DNA from: Laterigemmans sp052161645
GTDB taxonomy: Bacteria > Planctomycetota > Planctomycetia > Pirellulales > Pirellulaceae
DNA length: 64,000 bases
Assembly (NCBI GenBank): GCA_052161645.1
Contig: CP197414.1
Strand: one strand, 5' to 3'
The notes under the pieces are model-generated. The model did no database searches and was not told the origin of the DNA. It saw only the letters and a program-made list of their open reading frames with translations. Positions 1 through 6,973 of this stretch are shown in pieces. The first letter of the stretch is position 1; every line of letters starts with the position of its first letter. Both the position numbers and the translations under genes were made by a program.

Positions 1-1097
1 ACATGAACGTCAATGAAGTGATCAGCAATCGAGCCATTGAACTGCTCGGTGGAGATCGCTTTGCCAAAGACAAAGTGATCCACCCCAACGACCATGTGAA
101 CATGGGACAGAGTACCAATGACACGTTTCCCACGGCGATCCACGTGGCGGTCGCCGTGGAAATCGAGTTGCATTTGCTGCCCGCGTTGGAAGCGTTGCAC
201 GAACAGCTGATGGTCAAAGCGGCCGCTTGGGACGAAATCATCAAGATCGGCCGTACCCACTTGATGGATGCCACGCCCCTTCGCCTAGGCCAAGAGTTTG
301 GTGGCTTTGCGCGGCAGATCGCCCTCTCCATCGAACGCGCAGAGCGGGCCCAAGATGCCGTGATGGAACTGCCCGTGGGCGGCACGGCCGTCGGCAGTGG
401 GATCAATACCCATCCTGAATTTGGCGCCCGCGTGGCGGCCGCGTTGGCAGAGCGAACCGATATTCCCTTCGTGGAGGCATTCAATCATTTTGAAGCCAAC
501 GCCCAGCGCGACGCTTTGGTCGAGGCCCACGGCCAGCTAAAATGCGTAGCCCAGACTCTGATGAATGTCGCCAACAACATTCGCTGGCTGGGCAGCGGCC
601 CGCGTTGCGGCTTCTTTGAAGTCGCTTTGCCCAGTCGCCAACCGGGCAGCAGCATCATGCCGGGCAAAGTCAATCCGGTGATGTGCGAATCGATGATGCA
701 GTTGGCCGCCCGCGTCATCGGCAATGATGCGGCGATGACCATCTCGGGCGCCGCGGGGGGAAATTTCCAGCTCAACATCATGATGCCCCTGATGGCTCAC
801 ACGGCGCTTGAATCGATTCAATTGCTGGCCGATGGCACGCATGCCTTTGTCGATTTCTGCGTCAAAGACCTCGCCGCCAACCCCGAAGTCTGCCAGGCCT
901 CGGTGGAACAGAGCTTGGCAATGGTGACCAGCTTGAACGCTCATCTTGGCTATAACATGGCCTCCGATCTGGCCAAACAAGCCTTTCAAACCGGCAAGAC
1001 CATTCGCCAGTTGTGTGAAGAGCAAGGCGTACTGCCAAAGGGGGTGCTCGACGAGGCGCTCGACCCGTTCCGCATGACGGAACCGCAAGTTGAGTGA
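1..1097 (+). CDS. fumC: Fumarate hydratase class II, 5'-truncated by window edge
   Basis: Converts fumarate and L-malate in the TCA cycle. The visible 364-365 residues correspond to roughly the C-terminal four fifths of a ~460-residue class II fumarase; the frame is open to base 1, so the start lies outside the window. The first visible stretch, MNVNEVISNRA, is the family's conserved N-terminal-third motif. GRTHLMDATP (about residues 82-91 of the visible part) carries the catalytic histidine region, and GSSIMPGKVNP (about residues 213-223) is the fumarase/aspartase superfamily signature loop. Aspartase belongs to the same superfamily, but the sequence around these motifs reads as fumarase. 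The stop at 1095-1097 is followed 110 nt later by a strong intrinsic terminator, which may end this transcript or a separate small RNA. Confidence 0.95.
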   Translation, partial: MNVNEVISNRAIELLGGDRFAKDKVIHPNDHVNMGQSTNDTFPTAIHVAVAVEIELHLLPALEALHEQLMVKAAAWDEIIKIGRTHLMDATPLRLGQEFGGFARQIALSIERAERAQDAVMELPVGGTAVGSGINTHPEFGARVAAALAERTDIPFVEAFNHFEANAQRDALVEAHGQLKCVAQTLMNVANNIRWLGSGPRCGFFEVALPSRQPGSSIMPGKVNPVMCESMMQLAARVIGNDAAMTISGAAGGNFQLNIMMPLMAHTALESIQLLADGTHAFVDFCVKDLAANPEVCQASVEQSLAMVTSLNAHLGYNMASDLAKQAFQTGKTIRQLCEEQGVLPKGVLDEALDPFRMTEPQVE

Positions 1098-1110
1098 GAA
1101 AAAATGCGAA

Positions 1111-1130
1111 AACTAGGGTAATCCCTAGTT
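1111..1130. promoter_or_regulatory. Perfect 8+4+8 palindrome, possible regulator site
   Basis: AACTAGGG-TAAT-CCCTAGTT is a perfect inverted repeat with a 4-nt centre, 14 nt after the fumC stop. As DNA it has the size and symmetry of a dimeric helix-turn-helix binding site, and a FixJ/LuxR-type regulator is encoded just downstream. It has no T-tract, so it is not a terminator by itself. It could instead be an RNA hairpin in the fumC 3' UTR. The link to the regulator is inference. Confidence 0.4.
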
Positions 1131-1139
1131 GCCTGACTC

Positions 1140-1246
1140 TAGCGATCGGTCGATGTTTAGAGAGATAAAAGAGTATTTCAAGTTGGTGAGGGGCAGGCCA
1201 ACTTGACACCGTTGGTCCCAGCAATGGGACCAACGGTGGTTTTTTT
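1140..1246 (+). ncRNA. Candidate small structured RNA ending in an intrinsic terminator
   Basis: Two consecutive hairpins lie between fumC and the response regulator. The first is CAAGTTGG (1179-1186) pairing with CCAACTTG (1198-1205), with the 11-nt G-rich loop TGAGGGGCAGG. The second is the terminator hairpin at 1208-1237. With the palindrome at 1111-1130 just upstream as a possible activator site, the layout resembles a regulated sRNA gene of about 80-110 nt. The 5' end is a guess; no convincing -10/-35 pair was found. The alternative is that this is simply the fumC 3' UTR. Confidence 0.3.
1208..1246 (+). terminator. Strong rho-independent terminator
   Basis: A perfect 13-bp stem (1208-1220 with 1225-1237), closed by a GCAA tetraloop of the GNRA type, is followed by GG and seven T residues (1240-1246). 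It would end transcription coming from fumC or from a promoter within 1111-1170. Confidence 0.9.
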
Positions 1247-1544
1247 AATACACACAAAGTGAGACTGACCCGCGTCTGTTAGTCATTTGACAGTTCGTGG
1301 CGGCTACGGCCCATCATTAGACGGACATGTCATCGCTCCAACCTCACCGATTGCGTAGAGCGATCTACTTGCTGCCTGTTTATGCATGCGATTCGCCTCG
1401 CGGGCTTCGTTGCGTCCATGCGCAAAACGGCCAGCCAGTTCTTGTCCTGAATGATTGCATGGTGGTAGCCCTGTTACCATCGATGACTTCACTTGAGTTA
1501 TTCGCAGCAGAGGGCCGGTCACCGCCGGCAAACAGGTTTGCAGG
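1247..1544. other. Non-coding gap upstream of the response regulator
   Basis: About 300 nt with no supported gene. A short forward ORF from 1327 overlaps the next gene and has no recognisable content. The promoter of the response regulator should lie here, but I could not pick a convincing box pair. Confidence 0.5.
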
Positions 1545-2162
1545 ATGGACCGATCGGTCGTGTACATAGTCGAAGATGACGCAACAGTCCGGCAAACGCT
1601 GGTTTGGATGCTGGAAAGCGAACAGCTCATCGACGAAATTGAGGTCAAGTCCTTTGCCACACCGGGCGATCTGCTGAGCCAATTTGACCCGCAGTCAACC
1701 GGCTGCCTAATTCTTGATCTGCGTTTGCCCGAAATGTCAGGCCTCGAACTGCGCGACGCCTTAGTCGACCAGGGATGCGAATTACCATTCATTGTCATCA
1801 CCGGCAGCGGTGGGGTGCCCGATGTGATTTCGGCGATGCGACAAGGCGCGATCGACTTTATCGAAAAACCACTGAAAGCCGAACAACTGTGCGCCAGCGT
1901 TCGCCGAGCGATCGCCAAGGATGCCCAACGTCGCAGCTTGCAGCAATCTCGCGAAAAGACCAACCAACTGCTCGATTCGCTGACAAGGCGTGAACGCGAA
2001 GTGCTGGAACTGGTGGTCGCCGGCTTGCTCAATAAGCAAATTGCCCGGGAATTGAATCTATCGATCAAGACCATCGAATCGCACCGCGCCAACATCATGA
2101 AAAAGCTGGCGGCCGAATCGGTTGCCCAATTGGTGCGGATGGTAGTCGAAAATCGCGAATAA
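1545..2162 (+). CDS. FixJ-family response regulator (REC + LuxR-type HTH), orphan
   Basis: A two-component transcriptional regulator of 205 residues. The receiver domain spans about residues 4-120, with the acidic pocket E10-D11-D12, phospho-acceptor D58 in LILDLRLPEMSG, the switch threonine T86 and the conserved lysine K108 in FIEKPL. A LuxR/FixJ DNA-binding domain follows (about 143-202), with the typical LTRREREVLELV start and a recognition helix around KTIESHRANIMKKL. No histidine kinase is adjacent, so the partner is unknown. It lies downstream of the fumC terminator and is transcribed away from the convergent AsmA-like gene that ends 24 nt further on. Start: the ATG at 1545 gives a canonical REC N-terminus. 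Confidence 0.93.
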   Translation: MDRSVVYIVEDDATVRQTLVWMLESEQLIDEIEVKSFATPGDLLSQFDPQSTGCLILDLRLPEMSGLELRDALVDQGCELPFIVITGSGGVPDVISAMRQGAIDFIEKPLKAEQLCASVRRAIAKDAQRRSLQQSREKTNQLLDSLTRREREVLELVVAGLLNKQIARELNLSIKTIESHRANIMKKLAAESVAQLVRMVVENRE

Positions 2163-2185
2163 CAACCAGGAAAACAACCCAGCAA

Positions 2186-3766
2186 TCAGCCCCCGCTGCC
2201 GCCATCCCCCTGACGACTTTGATTACCCCGCCGCAAACGGTTCCGCAGCCTACGCAGCGGCCCTTCTCGAACCGGCTCCTCAGCACCAGCCGCTTCAGCA
2301 GCTGAACCGTCGCTGGTTTCTAAATTAGGCTCTGCCAAATCGGGCTCTGCTGGTTCGCCGCGTTGCCGGCGTTTCTCCAGCAATCTTTGCCCCAACTGGC
2401 CGCCCACTTGCTTCGCCATGTCCAACCACAATCCATCACCCAAAGCTTCAGCCACGGCATTGCCTTGCGGACCAAGCGTCTCCTGCCAGAGAATTTGCGG
2501 TTCGCTGAGCGTGCCCCGAATCGGGATCCGCAGCCCCTGAAACTTGGCCGTCGACAAAGCGGCCGACGAGGCCTGTTCACCGACTGCGTCTTCAATTGCA
2601 TCACCAACCTGTGACGTGACCTCAGGATTGAGCGCCGCCAAGAAACCGCTGGCCCGCTCCAGCAGGCGACTGGAGATCGGCACCGTCAAGATTAAATCGA
2701 GCGATTGATCGAAACCGACGGTGCCGCTGGTTTCGAATACCAGATCAGGATCGATCGCTGGCAAGCCAAACTTTAATCCCGCGTGATGCACGCGACGATC
2801 GGCCAGCGCAAACTCGATCTCGGAATCGGCGACCAACACCACTCGCCCGGCCCCCTCGCTCCGCAACAGCTTGCCCAACACCTCTGAGATTTGTTTCATC
2901 AGCGGGGAACGGGCTTGCAGCGAAACAGCATGCACCGTCAACCGGCCGCTACCTGCCGAATCGAGCAGGCTATCGAGCGGCAGGCGAATATCGCCCACCG
3001 CCAGCGAGACTTCGCCATCGATGGCGGCCGCCTCGGCGGCGACCGGGATCACGTACTTGAGGCCGAAAGCGAACAGTTCGGGGGTCAGTTTGGCGCGACG
3101 AAAAAGCTCCGTGGGCGGCACCGAAACCAGCGGCTCAGAGGTGGACGCCGCGTAGCGAACGGCAAAGTCTTCCCAGGGAACATCCAACAACGGCCTGACC
3201 TGCTGCTGGTCACGGATCACCACCCGCAGGTCCTCAATTCGCACCTCCACGTCCGCCCGCAATGGTTCTCGAGCGGCAGGGGGTTCCTGTTTGGCGGGAC
3301 GCAAAGCCGAGACTAGTTTGCGAAAGTTAGTCCCTTCGTCCAACTGCGAAAGATTGACCGTCGGCCGGATGACTCGCACCTCACCCCATTGCTGCCGGTC
3401 CCACAGCAAGCCCAACAGACTTCTTTGCCCGCGAATCGACGCGACGTCAATCAACAACTCGCCGCTCGGCTCTTGAATGGTCAACTGGCTGATCTCCAGC
3501 GGGCGAAACCAACCCAACTTGACTCCGGCAACTTCGGCTCGCAGATCGTCCTTGAGGAATCTCGCCAGCAGTGGATTAACGACCCAACTCGAGCCGAGCA
3601 ACGTGGGTGCAATTAGCACCGCCAAGCCGACCAGCAGCAAACCAGCGGCGATCCAGCTTCCCCAGCGGCGGCTGGATCTAGTGACAGGACGCTTTTCAGG
3701 CTGGGGCTTTTCGGCTGCGGACTCGTCTGCTTCATCGGCCATGTAATTCACCAGCAAGGAAGACAT
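2186..3766 (-). CDS. AsmA-like single-pass membrane protein
   Basis: 526 residues. A charged cytoplasmic N-terminus (about 1-35) precedes one clear transmembrane helix (about 36-57, WIAAGLLLVGLAVLIAPTLL), then a long periplasmic part rich in beta-strand-like segments. The stretch after the helix (NPLLARFLKDDL, EVAGVKLGWFRPLEISQLTI, then a scaffold of the type SLLGLLWDRQQWGEVRVIRPTV) has the style of AsmA/TamB/DUF748-type proteins implicated in lipid traffic or outer-membrane biogenesis. This assignment rests on pattern only. The C-terminal 60 residues are acidic, then Arg/Gly-rich (RNRLRRGNQSRQG). An alternative start nine codons in (3742) is equally plausible; neither has a good Shine-Dalgarno sequence. 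It lies downstream of the DUF1080 gene on the same strand, separated by a repeat-rich spacer. Confidence 0.6.
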   Translation of the reverse strand: MSSLLVNYMADEADESAAEKPQPEKRPVTRSSRRWGSWIAAGLLLVGLAVLIAPTLLGSSWVVNPLLARFLKDDLRAEVAGVKLGWFRPLEISQLTIQEPSGELLIDVASIRGQRSLLGLLWDRQQWGEVRVIRPTVNLSQLDEGTNFRKLVSALRPAKQEPPAAREPLRADVEVRIEDLRVVIRDQQQVRPLLDVPWEDFAVRYAASTSEPLVSVPPTELFRRAKLTPELFAFGLKYVIPVAAEAAAIDGEVSLAVGDIRLPLDSLLDSAGSGRLTVHAVSLQARSPLMKQISEVLGKLLRSEGAGRVVLVADSEIEFALADRRVHHAGLKFGLPAIDPDLVFETSGTVGFDQSLDLILTVPISSRLLERASGFLAALNPEVTSQVGDAIEDAVGEQASSAALSTAKFQGLRIPIRGTLSEPQILWQETLGPQGNAVAEALGDGLWLDMAKQVGGQLGQRLLEKRRQRGEPAEPDLAEPNLETSDGSAAEAAGAEEPVREGPLRRLRNRLRRGNQSRQGDGGSGG

Positions 3767-3799
3767 GGGCGACCAATCGGACGGCCCGCTAAGTTGTCA

Positions 3800-3877
3800 G
3801 CGAGCCGCTCACTCGTGGCGAGCGGCTCGCAGATTTTGAGTCGAGCGGCTCAGTCGAGCGGCTCAGTCGAGCGGCTT
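3800..3877. repeat. GAGCGGCTC repeat cluster: 11-bp hairpin plus three 13-bp tandem units
   Basis: 3800-3810 (GCGAGCCGCTC) and 3820-3830 (GAGCGGCTCGC) form a perfect 11-bp stem with a 9-nt loop. Directly next to it GTCGAGCGGCTCA is repeated at 3840-3852 and 3853-3865, with a third, slightly divergent copy from 3866. The same 9-mer core therefore occurs five times in 80 bp. The cluster covers the last codons and stop of the DUF1080 gene and its 3' side. There is no T-tract on the reverse strand, so it is not a classical terminator there. Confidence 0.85.
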
Positions 3878-5179
3878 GATGGCCAAATCGCGGAAGGCGA
3901 CGGGATCATTGTGACCGGCAAAGCCAAAGTGACCGGAGGTGCGATCTTTCCCGGGATGGGGCGAATCAGCCATGTACTCGCTGACTTTGGCAAGATCGGT
4001 ATCCAGGATCAAGGTACCGTTGAGTTCGACTTGGATTGTCGATCCGCGGACCGTCACCTGCTGATAATTCCACTCGCCCACGGGACGCAAGTAACCGCGA
4101 GCGGCGGCCGCCATCCCGTAAGCCGATCCGTGATATTGACGCGGGTCCAGCTTGGCATATTTGGCCGCCGTGTTATCGAGTACTTGCAGTTCGGTCATGG
4201 CCGCGTAGGCTGGATTTCCCTCGCCCGGATAGCGGATCGCCAAACCATTGTTGCCGCCGGGAGGCAAACGAAACTGCATTCGCACGACAAAATCGCCGTA
4301 AGACTCGGTGGTGAACAGGTTGCCGCCGCGACTGGGTTTGCACTGCAACGCCCCATCGACCACTTCGTAATCGTCCACAGCTCCCTGCCAACCGGCCAAA
4401 GACTTGCCATCGAAAATCGAGGCAAAACCATCGCCCGCTTTCTCAGCCAAAATAGCATTCGCTTCGTCGCTGGGAATTTCCCGAATGCGGATATTCTTCC
4501 AGCTGATTTCACCACCGTGGGTTTGCAGTTGAATCGGTCCGCGAGCGGGAAAGGGGCTATCGCGATCCCAATAATTGGCCATGCGGGCGTGATCGACGAC
4601 CATTTTGTCATTCAGCCAGACCGAGACCATTTCGCCGACTTGCAAAATTCGCATCGTGTTCCATTCGCCAAACGGCTTATCGGCCAACACCAGCGGGTCT
4701 TTGCCCTTGGCCCCGGGAGCGTTGTTCCAGAGTCCGCCGGAACCTTTATCCGCACCGATGCCAAATTTCTTTTCGTCGGTGTAGTCCCAGATTTGCACTT
4801 GGGGAACTTCTCTGAGGTAAATCCCCGAATCGGCCCCGGCGACTGTCTTGTAATCGATGAATAACTCGTAGTCGCCATAGTCCTGATCCGTCGTCAGGTA
4901 GGGGCCTTGGCCGTCATTTACGATGGCGCCATCTTTGGCCTGCCAGTGGGCAGCCGTTTCCTGCTGCCATTTTTCTCGCTGCTCAGCCGTCGTTTCCGCA
5001 TATTTGCCGGGTGCCATCGTTTGCCGACCATGCCAGCCGTTAAGCGTCTCGCCGTCAAACAGGTCAACAAAATCATTAGCCACAGCCGGACGAGCTGGGC
5101 TGGCGGCGAGGACCAACGCAAAACCGCTGAGAAGGCAGGCTGCAAATAAGGCAGGGGGCGTGAGGTAATGTCGCTTCAT
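3863..5179 (-). CDS. Secreted protein with two DUF1080 (3-keto-disaccharide hydrolase-like) domains
   Basis: 438 residues from the ATG at 5179, chosen because it starts a clean Sec signal peptide (MKRHYLTPPALFAACLLSGFA, cleaved near PAVA-ND). The open frame upstream adds 56 residues of non-signal sequence. The mature protein has two DUF1080 domains, about 32-230 (opening with FVDLFDGETLNGW) and about 250-436 (FASIFDGKSLAGWQG). Both have the concanavalin-like beta-sandwich pattern with conserved Trp and Gly. DUF1080 is expanded in planctomycetes; characterised members hydrolyse 3-keto-glycosides or bind sugars, so extracytoplasmic glycoside breakdown is likely. Duplication within one chain is common in this group. 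The C-terminus overlaps the GAGCGGCTC repeat cluster. Confidence 0.85.
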   Translation of the reverse strand: MKRHYLTPPALFAACLLSGFALVLAASPARPAVANDFVDLFDGETLNGWHGRQTMAPGKYAETTAEQREKWQQETAAHWQAKDGAIVNDGQGPYLTTDQDYGDYELFIDYKTVAGADSGIYLREVPQVQIWDYTDEKKFGIGADKGSGGLWNNAPGAKGKDPLVLADKPFGEWNTMRILQVGEMVSVWLNDKMVVDHARMANYWDRDSPFPARGPIQLQTHGGEISWKNIRIREIPSDEANAILAEKAGDGFASIFDGKSLAGWQGAVDDYEVVDGALQCKPSRGGNLFTTESYGDFVVRMQFRLPPGGNNGLAIRYPGEGNPAYAAMTELQVLDNTAAKYAKLDPRQYHGSAYGMAAAARGYLRPVGEWNYQQVTVRGSTIQVELNGTLILDTDLAKVSEYMADSPHPGKDRTSGHFGFAGHNDPVAFRDLAIKPLD

Positions 5180-5213
5180 GGTGTATCCGCGGGGGAAGGG
5201 AGGGAATTCAGAA

Positions 5214-5254
5214 TCGATCCGCAAACCGTTGGCCGCCATGGCAATAGCCGCGGT
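5214..5254 (+). repeat. Interspersed 41-bp repeat, copy 1
   Basis: Matches 37997-38037 at 33 of 41 positions without gaps. The shared core is AACC(A/G)TT(A/G)GCCGC followed by TGGC and TAGCCGCGGT. It lies in the divergent spacer between the DUF1080 gene and rplU, outside coding sequence. The near-palindromic ends suggest a REP-like element or structured motif. Confidence 0.65.
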
Positions 5255-5451
5255 GATCCTCGGGTTTCGGACAGTCCAAAGGTAGGAACCGAAAGTGGTT
5301 GCGAACGCCATTATTGCCCGGGAGTTCCACCGGTGGCACCCGTTCAATGGGCGATCGCGGCAAAAAGCTGGCCGATCTAGCGCGTCGTGGGTTGCGTTAC
5401 CGCCTAGTTGGTGACTATATTTCGCGGTTCTTAAAAATTCAAAGTGGCAAC

Positions 5452-5490
5452 AGGCGAGTAGCGTTGATCTCCTCTGCGGAGTCCTCGCCT
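5452..5490 (+). promoter_or_regulatory. Nested hairpin in the rplU leader
   Basis: AGGCGAG (5452-5458) pairs with CTCGCCT (5484-5490), enclosing an inner CTCC (5469-5472)/GGAG (5478-5481) stem. The structure ends 31 nt before the rplU ATG. Ribosomal protein leaders are often autoregulatory, so a role as an L21 control element is possible but inferred. Confidence 0.4.
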
Positions 5491-5521
5491 TTGATCAAGT
5501 TATAACGCGAGATTCCGAGCG

Positions 5522-5836
5522 ATGTACGCGATTATTGTGGATGGTGGGCGTCAGTACCGAGTGGAACCCGGGATGGAATTAGACCTGGACTACCGAGATG
5601 TCCCTCAAGGTGAAAATTTCCAATTCCCCAAAGTGCTGGCGGTCGGCGGTGATGACGGTCTGCGGATCGGCACGCCCACGCTCGATGGGGTTCAGGTAAC
5701 CGCGTCGATTATGGGCCCCAAGCAGGGCGAAAAGATTTATATTCAAAAGTTTCGCCGGCGAAAAACCTTCCGCAAGCGGACTGGCCATCGTCCCTTATTC
5801 ACTCGCGTTAAGATCGAAGCGATCACCAACGTCTGA
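5522..5836 (+). CDS. rplU: 50S ribosomal protein L21
   Basis: 104 residues, the usual length of bacterial L21. It opens with MYAIIVDGGRQYRVEPG and ends with the basic tail containing FRRRKTFRKRTGHRPLFTRVKIEAI, which matches the family's YKRRKHYRKRQGHRQ-type signature and binds 23S rRNA domain VI. In most bacteria rpmA (L27) follows immediately; here the next gene is a protein kinase, so the usual rplU-rpmA pair is broken or rpmA lies elsewhere. A leader hairpin is present at 5452-5490. Confidence 0.96.
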   Translation: MYAIIVDGGRQYRVEPGMELDLDYRDVPQGENFQFPKVLAVGGDDGLRIGTPTLDGVQVTASIMGPKQGEKIYIQKFRRRKTFRKRTGHRPLFTRVKIEAITNV

Positions 5837-5914
5837 TTGCTGAGAGACGCACTATGAGTCCTTGCTCCCGACTGCGGAGCACACTTGGCTCCGCGGGCCA
5901 GAGGGGCAGTGTTG

Positions 5915-6967
5915 GTGAGCATTTCCACGTTGCGACTGGATGATTATCAACTCGGGGCCGCGATTGGCGTGGGCACTGTGGGGGCAATACATGCCGCCAC
6001 TCACAAGCTCAGCGGCGAACAGGTCGCGGTCAAACTGCTGCACCCGAGCGTCTCTCGCGACCTGCTGATCCGCGCTCGCTTCGAGCGGGAAATGCTGATC
6101 CTCTCGCGGGTCCGCCACCCCAACATCGTGCGTTACGATGGGGGCGGCGAAGCCGATGGGCAGCTGTTCTATGTGATGGAGTTGGTCGACGGAGGCACGG
6201 TCCGGGACTTGCTGCTTGGGGGTGGTGTCTTAACTTGGCAGGAAGTCGTCAGCTGCACGCGACAAATCTGCTCCGCCTTGCAGTGCGCGCACAATCACGG
6301 AGTGGTGCATCGCGATCTCAAACCGGCCAATTTGTTTCTGACCCGCGACGGCAGGGTCAAACTGGGGGATTTCGGCATCGCCCGCGACACCACCAACACT
6401 GACTTGACTGGCCAGGGGCTAACCGTCGGCACGCACGCCTACATGGCACCGGAACAGATCACCGGCGATCAGGCGATCAGTGGCAAGGCCGACCTTTATG
6501 CGCTTGGATGTTGTATGTTTGAGATGTTGACCGGTCGCAAGCCATTTTTGGGGGAGAATTTTGCCCAACTGTTCGAACAGCATTTGAGATCTGCCCCCCC
6601 TCGCATCGTCAGCCTCGTACCGGACTGTCCGCCGGAACTCGATTTAATCGTCGACCGGTTGTTGGCGAAAAACCCGTTGGATCGCCCCTTTAATGCTCGG
6701 CAAGTCCAAGGGGTGATGCTCGATATCATTGCCCGTTATCAGTTGCAAGAGACGGTGAGGGTCGAAGCGGACCAACCGCTGGCGACAGATGTGGGTGCCG
6801 ATGAAACCACCGAGGTGGGACTAACTCGATTGCAGCGGCGAATTGCCGCCCGTTTGGGTGCACAATCCGCTCGCGATGTATCCTGGCGATTGATTCTGAT
6901 ATTAGTGATTGTATTGACTGTCGTGGTCGCGTTATTCGCGTGGTTCGGCGGAAAAATGGGGCAGTAG
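5915..6967 (+). CDS. Hanks-type Ser/Thr protein kinase, tail-anchored
   Basis: 350 residues from the GTG at 5915, chosen because GAGGGG (5901-5906) sits 8 nt upstream; the frame is open further to a TTG at 5885. The kinase domain covers about residues 8-270. It has a Gly-rich loop (GAAIGVGTVGAIHAA), the VAVKLL lysine, the catalytic loop HRDLKPAN, DFG, and APE in the P+1 region, so all catalytic elements look intact. A ~50-residue linker leads to a C-terminal transmembrane helix (LILILVIVLTVVVALFAWF) ending in GGKMGQ, so there is no extracellular sensor domain. A small hairpin (GCGGAGC 5874-5880/GCTCCGC 5888-5894) lies just upstream of the ribosome site. The antiporter gene follows after 6 nt, suggesting co-transcription. 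Confidence 0.92.
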   Translation: MSISTLRLDDYQLGAAIGVGTVGAIHAATHKLSGEQVAVKLLHPSVSRDLLIRARFEREMLILSRVRHPNIVRYDGGGEADGQLFYVMELVDGGTVRDLLLGGGVLTWQEVVSCTRQICSALQCAHNHGVVHRDLKPANLFLTRDGRVKLGDFGIARDTTNTDLTGQGLTVGTHAYMAPEQITGDQAISGKADLYALGCCMFEMLTGRKPFLGENFAQLFEQHLRSAPPRIVSLVPDCPPELDLIVDRLLAKNPLDRPFNARQVQGVMLDIIARYQLQETVRVEADQPLATDVGADETTEVGLTRLQRRIAARLGAQSARDVSWRLILILVIVLTVVVALFAWFGGKMGQ

Positions 6968-6973
6968 AGACTA

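Noticed and set aside
1327..1569. Short forward ORF before the response regulator
   Set aside because: Overlaps the regulator start in another frame and shows no conserved or compositional support.
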